From: Undaria pinnatifida
Taxonomy: Eukaryota; Sar; Phaeophyceae; Laminariales; Alariaceae
Assembly: GCA_012845835.1 (NCBI GenBank)
Contig: JABAKD010000016.1
Location: forward strand, 6,417,919 to 6,481,918
Direction of reading: 5' to 3'
DNA length: 64,000 bases
The notes under the pieces: generated by a model
Database searches by the model: none
Told to the model about the DNA's origin: nothing
The model's input: only the letters and a program-made list of their open reading frames with translations
Position numbers and translations under genes: made by a program
Shown here: positions 12,393 through 23,500 of the stretch, piece by piece
Layout: each line of letters starts with the position of its first letter
Position numbering within the stretch: the stretch's first letter is position 1

Positions 12393-12774
12393 GCCTGGGG
12401 CATGTTGAAAACGAAAGTATCTATCACCAGAATTTTGCTTGATCGAAGATTTGGAAGTATACTAATCTGAGAGAACAATATTGTCAGGTTTTGGGGTTAT
12501 TTTTGGCTTGATTTATTGAACCACAATCGAACACTTTTCCCTACTGCACTCTGGATCGCCCATATTTTTATCAGCGATTTCCGTTACGAAAACTGCCGCG
12601 CGGTTCAATTCCGCTAGCTACGGTGTTGGGTATCAATATTCGGGTTTTTGGAGCAGAGCGGTATTGTTTTTAATTGACATTGGACATTTGAGGCATGTAC
12701 TTTACTTGAGTAAGTAAGGTTTTGGATGGTGCGCTTTGGTTGAACGTTATCATGACGCACATAGGCAGGGGGAA

Positions 12775-13095
12775 TGTTGGTTTATGCCTGCGCACAAGTC
12801 TGGTGTATGACGTGTATGGCTGCATAGAATCTACGGAGATGGCAGAGTAGCACTATTGATATGATTGGCGGTCGCAATCTTCGATATGTCTGAGTTGAGC
12901 CCCTTTTGGCTCAGTCCATAGTGCGTCCATATTAAGTGCATGTTCAGTGCATGTTTAGAGTGTTCTCCGGGACTCCGTTACTTCAATATACATGTTTTCT
13001 ATCTTCTTATCTTCTCCGCCTGATGGTCCCTCGTCGGGTACCGAGAGCAATCTCCCCGTGAGTCACCCTACGCCGGGCATAAAGATAGTCGATTA
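12775..13095 (+). repeat. 3' LTR
   Basis: The second copy of the 321-bp repeat, starting TGTTGGTTTATGCCTGCGCA directly after the purine-rich tract. It ends at the same base (GTCGATTA) as the left copy, after which the two flanks diverge completely. Confidence 0.85.
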
Positions 13096-14149
13096 GACTT
13101 TGTCGATCGATGTTGCTTTGCGCTCCGGGTGCGGTTCGCACGAGTGGTATACCTGAAGACTTGAAACAAAGTGAACAAGGATGTGGGATACCGTTGCTGG
13201 CTCTGTTATCCGGGCACCTCCGACGAGGCACGCCCCACAAGCGGTCCCAACGCGAAAGCGGCACACGAAGGTCAACTTTGTGAACAATCAGCCGATAACA
13301 GTGAACCCTTTTGTTTACTCGTGTACAGCCACCAATTTGACGAGTGCAGGCGTCTGGTAAGAACGTGCAGCAGCAGCAGGAGTACAGGTGTCGTGCTGCA
13401 CGTGCACGTGTCGTACAGCTCCTTGCGTTGCAGTAGTTGTCAGTAGGATACCTCCCCTACCCAAGCGGCTCCGGCTGCTTCGTGTGGCCGATGGTGTAAT
13501 GGTCACTCTCGTCACTATCGTCATTTGTCCCCGACGCGACATGTTATTCCTTGTGAAACTTCAAGAAGATTAACACGGACGATCTTAGGCGTCATGGAAA
13601 AAAACACGATGGAACGACCACCTCCAATTTTTGCGTTCTGGTGGAAAAGCCAGTCGGATGGAAATCGAGCAGAGGCGGACGGGCCGGCTAAGATATATTG
13701 TCGCCTGAACTACATACTAAAGCGCGAGAGGGTGAGTTAGCATTACTCGATGGAAATCGACGAGCAGTGGCAACGAAATGCTGAATCCTCTGCGTGATGA
13801 AAATGAACGCTCGTGCTGGGGGCGAGTGGCCACACCTATGACCACAGCTTATCCAGATTTAAAAGCGAAACAATCTCCCCCCTCCTACTTTCCTACCACC
13901 ATTAGAGCGAACTAGAGGGATAGTCAAGGAGTCTCGCCAGACACACGTACGCGCAAAGAAAGGGTGTAGTTGGAATGCGCGTTTCACACAGCCAAGGAGG
14001 TCTGCGATCCCTCGGAAATCATCGCAGAGCTAGAGTATAACGTTCGTGGTAACCCTCATGTAGCCCGCATAGCAGTCACTACATTAGCACCGAACACAAA
14101 AAAGTTAGCGACATTTTCAACGACACGCAAATAGCGCTTTCTGTGCCAT
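13096..14149. other. Intergenic region between LTR element and coiled-coil gene
   Basis: No gene is recognised. A partial copy of a dispersed repeat (TCGACGAGCAGTGGCAACG, from about 13748) resembles the elements at 35286 and 49270. The short open frames have no known motif. Confidence 0.4.
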
Positions 14150-14581
14150 TTAGCAAGTTTTGGCATCCCCCCCCTGAAACTTCAATATAGTTGCCAAACT
14201 ATGTTTTAGGTATTTCTCTAGTCCTTCGTGGATGATATAAAGGTTTTTTATTTGTTCCGTGTCCGCTTCTCTTTTTCGCTGATTGCAAAAGCTAAACATA
14301 ATCTGGCCGAAGCGTGCCGTTAACAACAGCCCCTTACCCCCGTGCAAATTAAACACCGACCTTGCCGAAGAGGATCTACGCAGCGAAGGCTGGACTGTTG
14401 TTGTCGTGTCCGATCCTTGAGGCTTTCGGCTCGGAGTTTTAGATTGCCAATTCCTTGACGATGTCAAGCGCGGCGAGACAGGACCACGGCCCTCCAGCTC
14501 GACCATTTTTTTCTCCATTCGTGCTCGTCGTGCAATTTCTCTTTCGAGCGTAAATTGTGTTTTCTCCAGAGCGTGCTGGAC
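14150..14581 (-). CDS. Coiled-coil gene, last exon
   Basis: After acceptor CTGCTGCAG it reads VQHALEKTQFTLEREIARRA, then a Ser/Thr/Arg-rich segment (SKTPSRKPQGSDTTTTVQPS) and continues to a stop near 14150 with FGQIMFSFCNQRKREADTEQ. A donor-like GGGG|GTAAGG at 14337 could end it at 14338 and send the transcript to a further exon I cannot find. I prefer read-through to the stop. Confidence 0.75.
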   Translation of the reverse strand, partial: VQHALEKTQFTLEREIARRARMEKKMVELEGRGPVSPRLTSSRNWQSKTPSRKPQGSDTTTTVQPSLRRSSSARSVFNLHGGKGLLLTARFGQIMFSFCNQRKREADTEQIKNLYIIHEGLEKYLKHSLATILKFQGGDAKTC

Positions 14582-17500
14582 CTGCAGCAGGATGCAGCAG
14601 GCACAAACGCAGACACAACGGAGTATTGGCGGCAAAACAGTAAAAAAAGGCACACTTCTCACTGTTGCGTGTTTATAGTGTATAAAGTGTATATAGTATG
14701 TACACTATGTTAGACGATCGACGCATGCTGCGGTACTAGTGCATGAAGAATACATTCACTTTATGAGGCTCTTGACCTGAGGAGCTCTATACTCTTCAGT
14801 ATACCCTACAGTAAAATCCTACAGTATACCCTACAGTATGCCCTACAGTATGCCCTACAGCACACCCTACAGTATACCCTACAGTATACCAGATAGCATA
14901 CCCTACAGTATACCCCACAGTATACCGTACAGTATACCCTACAGTATACCCTATACAAGCCAAGCTTTTTCTGCCAAAAAAAGTGAGTGAAAGTGTACGT
15001 AGGTATTACACTAGTTGAGGAGCAGCGTCAATCGGAAACGCTTTTGCTAAGAAGTCGTAGTATGTACGCCTATCGCACAGCAGCACGGATCTAACATCGG
15101 GGGGGGGGGGCGGGGGGGGGGGGGGTTCTCCTGTTGCTAAAGGCTAAAACAGCCATTCTTGCATCTGCAGCAGCGACCGGCCGTTCGTTGCCAAGAGCCG
15201 TAACTCGGAGAGGGTATCTAACCACTCGTTCGACATTGTAGTTGAGGGTCACTGTGGACGACACAAATACACCTAACCCTAATCCTATCCCTAACTCCAA
15301 GTCTACCTCCAATCCGATCAAGCAATGTTTAGGGCTAGTCCTGTTCGTTTCGTGCGCAATGTGTGTCAACCGTAGTTTCGAATGAGTGGTAAGCTCTGCT
15401 GATCTCGGAGACCCCAGGCCAGCTCGCTCTGACCTTATCCAGCTCCTGGTGAGTGTTCAGAAGCCTCTCCTCCGCATTCGTGAGCGCGACTTGGTGTTCG
15501 TGCGTCTGCCGTTCTAGCCGCATCCTGAATTCCTGGCAGCGGGCCCTCTCAGCGTTCAACGTGGCCTCTACTGCGGCCATTGCCACGGTGTGAGTGCGCG
15601 ACGCTCTTGCAGCCTCCTCCTTCGCCTTCGCGCGTTCCTGTTTCGATCAACACCAGCACGTCAATACACCAAGAGACTTATCAAGGCGCACGGTATTACA
15701 GTATTATACATCGCCCCCATGTTCTCTGTACACCGATCGCAGGCCACTTGCACTTGTGGCTCAGTAAGTTGCCCAAAAAACGACTTTAACGGGTGTTTTT
15801 TGCTCAGAAAAAGAAAGCATTCCATGTCGTCGGTGCAAATCGCGAAACTGAGAACTGCATGCCATGGGTATGGAAACTGCTACGCGAGTGACGCTGAGTC
15901 ACTGAAAGAAAATGTAGAGTGGATCCCGTGCCGTACAGTACTACCGTGCAATACTACCGTACAATACTACCATTGATGCAACACTACACTATTGATACAA
16001 TACTACCGTATACTTCATCAGACGGTACTTTTGGGGTCCGTCAGTAGCACATTTAGGATATCACACACTAAAACTAGTTTATTACCTCTAAACGGCTGTC
16101 CGTCACAGACCTCTCCTGACATACTTGCTGGGACGGTTTCACAATATTACTTTTTATATTCGACATTTATTTTTAGTTTCGATTTCAGGTCGTAGGAGGT
16201 TTTACGCTAAGCGGTCGCTCGGGCAAAAGCCATGGTCACCCAGGTATTGTCGCTTCTCCCCCTTGGTACATGCCTTCATTTTGATAGCGTGCTATACATC
16301 ATTAAGCATTTCCATTGTTAAAAAGGAAGGTGGCTGGCTGCAACTCCAAGTAGACTCATACCCGTATATCATGCAACGGTGCAGTTTCCACTTTGTCCCG
16401 CTCCGCCATAGCTCTGGAGTATTTGTCCGTCATATCGTCGAGTCGCGCTTGAAGCGATTGAAGCTCGCTTTCAAATTCGATCTGTTGACAAACGACAGGC
16501 GTATTGGTCATTGCTACAGCGGTCACTTTTTCACTTTTTCTGCAAGGTGAAGACACAACCCTGTATGACGTCACCGATCAACCAAGCATAATCGACCAAC
16601 AGAAAAAACACTGCTGTGTGATAAAAACGGATCAATAGGCAAAGCTGCGGGCACCAAATGTTTTTTCTCCAAGCAGGCACATCCGTAAATGTTCGGTATA
16701 GGTATTTCTAGCTCGGTCCGTCAATAAGAAAATATGACAACACGCAGCTGGAAATTGTCAGGCTTACATACTTCGTGTCGGTGCCGTCTTCGTACGTATG
16801 CAAATCCAGGCCCAAAACGGTCAGAACGCTTGCCCTCGGATACGAAATCCGACGTCAGGGACCCAGATTGATCTAAGAGGCTGAAGATTTGTGCCCTACC
16901 GAGGAAACATCTCCTCAAACATCACCTCACTGTGGCATGCCCACCACGATAGCCCCGTGGAAGCGCACCTGGCCGCCATCGCTATGGCCAATAAATGGCC
17001 AAAAGCGGGACTTGCAGTTTCGACGCTTCGATACACCTCTGGCGAATACAACTGTCTATCTTGAACCGAGTATGGCGGGAAAACTATAGGCTTGTGGACC
17101 ATTAACTTGATCACGATGAAGAGACAATCGAAGATGGCGATTTCCAAGCATAGAGGGTGACTCACCTTTTGCAACTGAGCGAGCATGTTGAAGTCGTATT
17201 TACTCCTGTCTCCCCAGACCATGCAATCGAGTGCCGCCGTGTTTTTTCCAGTGTCCTTCGACGAATCGTTGTCAGGATGCTGCAAGGCTGCCTGCGAATA
17301 TATTGGTAGTGAAGATTGGTGGATATTAGTACAGCAGTACAGTATGGATACGTCCAATCCAATTACCCCCCTCACAACAGCGCCCACGTTTCGGGAGGAC
17401 ATTACTTGGAACTTGTGTGTTGATTTTGGCAGTTAAAAAGGGGTTAAGCAAGTCATAGTAAGGCATATCCAACACAACAAACGCGGGCGATTCGCCCTAA

Positions 17501-20500
17501 AGAGACAACTGTCGGAAATACATTCAACCAACCCACGGCATGCACAGTAGCGTTTCTGGCTGTCGCAATGCTGTATATCGACCCGTTTGGGACTCATGTG
17601 TAACGACCATAAAAACGACAAGTGCGATCATATAGAGCGACTACCAGCTACTATCAACAATAGGAAGAGCGTGGGGCAGTATCATACAGTTATCAACCGT
17701 CATGCTGCGCGCGTGTCGTATACCGGAGGCTCCCTGCGCTGCAGTTTGGACACTCACCTTACCCCGTGCCCCGTATGGTCTGGGTTCTTGGTGTGACCGT
17801 TGCTATAACATTTACCTGGTATTTATTGATTTGCGACGTTAGTTTTCTCCTTTGAAGCCCCAAAAGGATTAAAGAGTTAAAGGGTTAACTAGCTATCTAG
17901 TGTGCAGCATGCTGACCTTTGGGAAGATACTCTGCTTGGCACGTTCCTCGATCGCGGTCACCGCGTCCTTGACCGAGACTGCCAGCTCAGACAAGCGCCT
18001 CACCACCGTTTCTGGCGGTCACGTGACAAAAAAACAGAAAATAGACAATACAACGGTTGATGTGGTTAATGCTAAACAAACAAAACGGTTAATGTCAACC
18101 AAAAGAGACAAACAAACAGTTGGTGCCAAATAAATCGGACAAAAAACGGTTACTGGCTGTTTGTGATACCACGGTTCACATACTGGTCTAAGGATAGTTG
18201 GGTTTTCAATTGTGGCAGTAAAACTATCAAACATATCATATCAGACAAAAGCCGGTTAATGTCAAACAAGTTAGACAAAAAACGGTAGATACCAAACAAT
18301 TGAGACATAAACAGTGAATGTCAAACAAGTAGACATGAAACGGCTAATGCCAAACAAAGGAGACATAAAACGGTTAATGCCAAACAAACGAGACGAAAAA
18401 GCGGTTAAACACGAACGACTGCGAGATTGTAGTTTAAACCGCGCCGAAAAATAAGGACCCATTCGAGACGACTGTTACATACGGTTGACCACCCACCACC
18501 AATGCACACGAGATGACGACACATAAATATTCTGCTGCGCGAGGTCCTACAGTAGCGACAACTTAAACTATCTTCCTGTTATCTTGGTGCGATTCGCGCG
18601 GCTGGAACGTCAGGATCCCAACAAACATCGACTTTGTCAGGATTGTGACAAAAATCCACTTTTTCAGCATTGTGCATCAGACATCCACTGTGCAAGACTT
18701 GCATCAGACATCACGTTTTGCTATTGTTCACCTTCTGGATCGTCCCCAAGCGCGCCCTTAACGCTGAGGTCGATGGGTACATCTAGATGCAAGCTGCTTT
18801 GTAGGATTGTCGCCATGCCCTACGATACAACGCGCGGAGGTGACGTCGAGCAGGAGGATAGACCAGGAGGAGGGTTTGGAAAAAGCTACGGCTTCGTTCG
18901 CATCCCATCATGGTGACGACGAGGAGAACAGGGTCGGGAAAGCGTTAAGACTTCGCTTGCAGCCCATCGTGCATTGTGATACGGTCGTGCAGACAACATA
19001 ATTTGCCGCATCATCGTAATACGAGTAAGCGCCGCCCTTCGTTCGCAGTTCTTTTTTCATTGTGAATAGGCCGCATTGTGCACGAGCAAGCGCCCCCCAT
19101 GCAAGCAGTCGCCTACTGGGTGCATTCGAGCAGTGTAAAGATACCCACGGTTTGCATCTGAGCATTTTACTGACAGTAATGATATGCACCTGAGCATTTT
19201 ATAGAGATTAACGACATACCAGGTATATCTAAGCATTTTACTGAGGTTACCGGTATCTCAGAAGACCGACCCGATAGAGGTACAGTAGCTGTCCCTCTAC
19301 AGCGCCGGTTGAGTAGTGCCGGCTGCCCGCTATAGTGCCTGTGCAATCGCTTCGCCCAGATGGGGACAACCAGTAGTGGCAAGATACGGAGTAGTGCAGG
19401 TTGCCGCTATATCATAGTTCCGGCATTTCCGGTTGGCGCATATCGGCACTAGCGCATATCGGCACTATATAGAGAATAGAGGAGACTACTGTAACTCAAA
19501 ATATAGACCGCCTCGTAAGCCGTAACGAAAAGACACAGCAACGAACGGTGACCCCGGTAGCTCCTCAGCCCACATGGCACGAGGTGGCAGGCCAATGTAG
19601 ACCTTGGCAGCGCGAGCGGTTGTAACGGGTGAACGCAGTTGACGCGTGCTGAGGTATAACTTTTGGCCAAAACGTTCATGATTGACGGGGACTCTTCAAC
19701 TGAGGGGCTACCCAGCACTGCGACCCAGTGTCGTTGGAATGCTGTTTAGTTTATACTATACTACAATATTCGTTATGTACGTAGGCCTGGCGCTGTGTGA
19801 TTATTTTCCAAAGTGAGTGTTTGTGTGAGGGACAGTAGGGAGGACATGAGGCGAGGATCCTCCGAAACTAAAAGCGATACTGTATCATCATCCCTATGAA
19901 CATAGCATGCGTCCATCATGGGGAGCTAGCAGACACCAGCATGCCCATGCCACGACCACGACGGTGCATACCTTCCACGGGTTGGACAGGTCAGATTTTT
20001 ATTGATGATCTATATGATCTGCAGAGCATCATCATTGTCTTTCAGGGAAGACAGATCCCTGATCTAAATGATCTGCATGACCTGTATACAGTAGATCATG
20101 TCGGGTGAGGACCGGACAATCTGAATAATCTAGCGCGTGTTTTCCTGGGTTGGATCTGAACTACACATATCCTGCACAGCATTCCATAACGACAGATCTA
20201 AAGTATGTAGATTACATAGATGATATAGATGATCTAGATGACCTATTAATAGGTCGTGATCTGTCCGATGTGTGAAATAGTTCATACCTTGACAACACGC
20301 ATCATCCTGGCAGCAGCTTCCCTTTCCTTGTCCCCCACAGCTTGCGCCTCTGACAGTCGCCTCTGCGCCTCCGTCTAACGTCGAGAAATACATGAGGTAG
20401 ACAAGATGCATAGGGAAAACGGGGGGCGGGGTCATCATTATTGCTATGCATGGCCGAAGTCTGTCAGATCATACCCCCCCGCACCCCTACAGTGCCGGGA

Positions 20501-23500
20501 TGGAGCACGTCGGGTTTCCACCGACCAGGCAGTTATTACTTGCTCCAAGCGCGAAGCGCCGTGAGATGTTCGGGGAGCGGGGGGGGGGCGGGGGTACTCA
20601 TTAGTTGCTTGCCTTAGTCATTTGACCGTTGACAGCGCATCTCTTTCAACACGGAATACCGTTTCTACTGCCAGTAGAGACACCTGCAACACTTGGGCGA
20701 CCATTTATTTCTTCGATATACTATGTTGAGTTTTGCTTCTTATTGTATCCCCTTCCTGTTTGGCCTTTTGTGGCCACCATCTAACTCCTAGGATAGCGCT
20801 CGTGTTCTCGATAATATCGGGATTTTGTTCATTTTAGGGCCGCTGCCGACGGACGGATAGCTCTCCACATCGCGTGTTACACAAACATGGCAAACGAAGC
20901 ACTAAAAAAAAAACTTGTCACCTGCTTTCGGTTGGCTAGGTTGAGAGCTTGCATCAACCGCTCCGCCCTTGACGCCATCCCGTCGGCACACCTGCGCACC
21001 ATGCCCTCGTTTTCGGCTTTGGCATCGCCAAGCTGTGCAGAGAAAGCATAAGAACAAGATTATATTAACACGTTCTTTATTTTTAACGTTGATATGCTTG
21101 GCGAGAGGGTATTCGTTTTCCGATTTGGCATCGATAAGCTGCACAGGGAAAATATCAAAACAAGTAAAAACAACAAGAGTCATAATGTTTTGCGAGAGTC
21201 CTTGTTTTCTTCTTTTGGTATTGCTAAGTTTCACGTACAAACATATTTTTCAATAAAGGTCATTGTATTTGACGCCAAGCTGCATACAGAACACACACAT
21301 ACTTCGAAGTATGATATGAAAAAAGAGTCATATGTTTAGCGAGAGGGTCCTCGTTTTCGGCCTTGGCATTGCCAAGCTGAATGTAGAAAGCACACCAAAC
21401 AAGGGAAAAAAGGGTAATCTTGCTTAGCGAAGAGATCCTTGTTTTCGGCTTTGACGTTGCCAAGCGGGATGGATTAGATGGCTGAATGCAGCGCCAGCGA
21501 TGAGCGTTGCATTGTTGTTCTTTGGGTGATATATTTTAATGTTGGGTGGACAGACGGACGGGCGGACACGATTCGAATCTCCACGATAGAGACTCTAGGT
21601 GCAACTAGGGAATTAACTCGCAAGTAGATTCAAGTATTCTATGCTGTATACGCCTGTGCGATGAAAAAAACGGCATAGCTTAATCGCAAGCGTTCGACAC
21701 TAGCTCTATCTTGGTGCACGTGTTCGGCAGTATAATAGCTCTACCTGGGCGGCCATGCTTCGGAGATCAGAACGCAGTCGAGAGAGTGCTGCGAGCAGCG
21801 CTTTTTGCCCGCCTTTTCCGCTCGAGAAGATCCACGGTTGATGACTCCAACGTGTAGCGCGCCGAACAGCTGAATTGCCATCCCCTCTTCGGGAATCATT
21901 TCCGATGTCTCCCTCACAGGATCCTATCGAGCAATCCTGTTCGCGATGTTCTCTCGTTGTGTCCTGGCGACTCTCTCTATTCGTACCCCCTCCTCGTCCG
22001 TTTGTCTGGGTTGTTGCTGCTGCTACTCCTGATACAGCTGCCGCTGCTCCTCGTCGGTCTGTCCCTGCTGCTGCTACAGCTGCTGCAACTACTGTTTCTG
22101 GGCGTGTTCCTCCTCTGAGGTGGAGTTGGTCCTCTAGCCGTTCGATCGTTTGGTTCTTTTCATCGATACGCGTGATGCTGTGCACGGCAAAAAACGGCAA
22201 GTTTCATGCAGACTGTAGAGCATGAATTTGTGCATATAACGAGGGCTTTAGAACTAACTGTAGCCACGTTTGGAGGGACAATCTACTTGAAAATACTGTG
22301 GGGTCAGTCTTCCAGTTTTAACAGTATTAACCCATTCACTACAGTGCGACATGTATCCAGCTCTCATTCCAATTATTCTGCCCCCCAAAATGTGCTTGCA
22401 GTCCGAAAGGGGTCACGGTCGGGCAGTGAGTCATCCCTCTTCTTTGCTGCAGCACCGCAAGAAACGGGATCATATTGGATTTGGGCGCGAGTAGCCCCAT
22501 AACGACTCGGACCAGTGCGAGCCTCCGTGGGGAATGAGAGTATCCCCCTGTCGTGGGTGTTTTCAACTCTGTCACTACAACTCCAATAAACTATTTTTGA
22601 AAGTAACTGCCAAGGTGTGCACTCGTAGTTTGTCGCAAAGAAACCAAAGACTAATCCGACGGGTTAAGGGCGTTGGGATTATGCTACTTTCACTAACCAC
22701 GGCAGAGGCGTGCTGCGATGGAAGTATCATAGTACACAACACTATTTAATAGCACACTAGTGCAGTACTGTATTATAGCATGTTGTTGGCCAAACACGTT
22801 CTGTCTGACGGGCTCCTGAACTGTTAATAGTACTCCATTACATTACATCACACTCTATTACACTATATTACACTATTACACTACTAGAAACAAACTATTT
22901 TCAACACCGTTGGTCTCAACCATATCGTTCATCATACACCTACTAATAGGTTAAGCTAGGCTATGGGATAAGCTGAGCTAGGCTATGGGATAGGCTCCAG
23001 GATAGGCTAAGCTAGGCTACGGGATAGCCAATGGGTTTAGGCTGTGAGGTGGTTCATCGTATTTTGCGCTTGTCATATGCTGCAATTTTTCTCGATGTCA
23101 GTGTTGAGGCGAGGCGAGGTACAGAGGCGAGGTACAGAGGCGAGGCACAGGACGACTCAAGCGAGGAGTATCATAAAGTTGGTTAATCTTAATGTTATCA
23201 CGTGCTTCCCCTAGTCGTACAATGGCGTGCGTCGGCAACTAACTCAGTAGCTACGTCAGTACCTGTTGCGCCCCATTTGCTCCAGCTTCCAAGCGAGATG
23301 CTTCAGCTCTCCTAGCTCCTGACGGGAGCTGTTGAGGTACCCCTGCGCCTCGGATACCTCTGCTTCAGCCGCTTCCCTCCGCCGAACCTCCTGAACCACG
23401 ACACAATAAGCGGCCATCATAGATGTACACCCCTTTAGATAGAACAACATCATGTTCTAGCGGACAACACATAATGGACTTTGGAATTGCAGTTCTAGAA

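Larger units (their letters stand above)
8945..13095 (+). mobile_element. Non-autonomous LTR retrotransposon (LARD-like)
   Basis: Two direct repeats of 321 bp bound a 3.5-kb interior. A purine-rich tract (AGGCAGGGGGAA) sits immediately before the right repeat, as expected of a polypurine tract, which sets the orientation as plus. Both repeats begin TGTTGG; they end GATTA rather than the usual CA. The flanking bases show no clean target-site duplication. The interior has two weak plus-strand coding regions but no reverse transcriptase, integrase or RNase H motif, so movement would depend on another element. The repeats differ at only about a dozen positions by eye, so the insertion is fairly young. 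Confidence 0.8.

Noticed and set aside
16896..17402. 168-codon minus-strand frame read as one exon
   Set aside because: It includes intron sequence after a strong AAG|GTGAGT donor at 17166; only its ends fit exon-like sequence.
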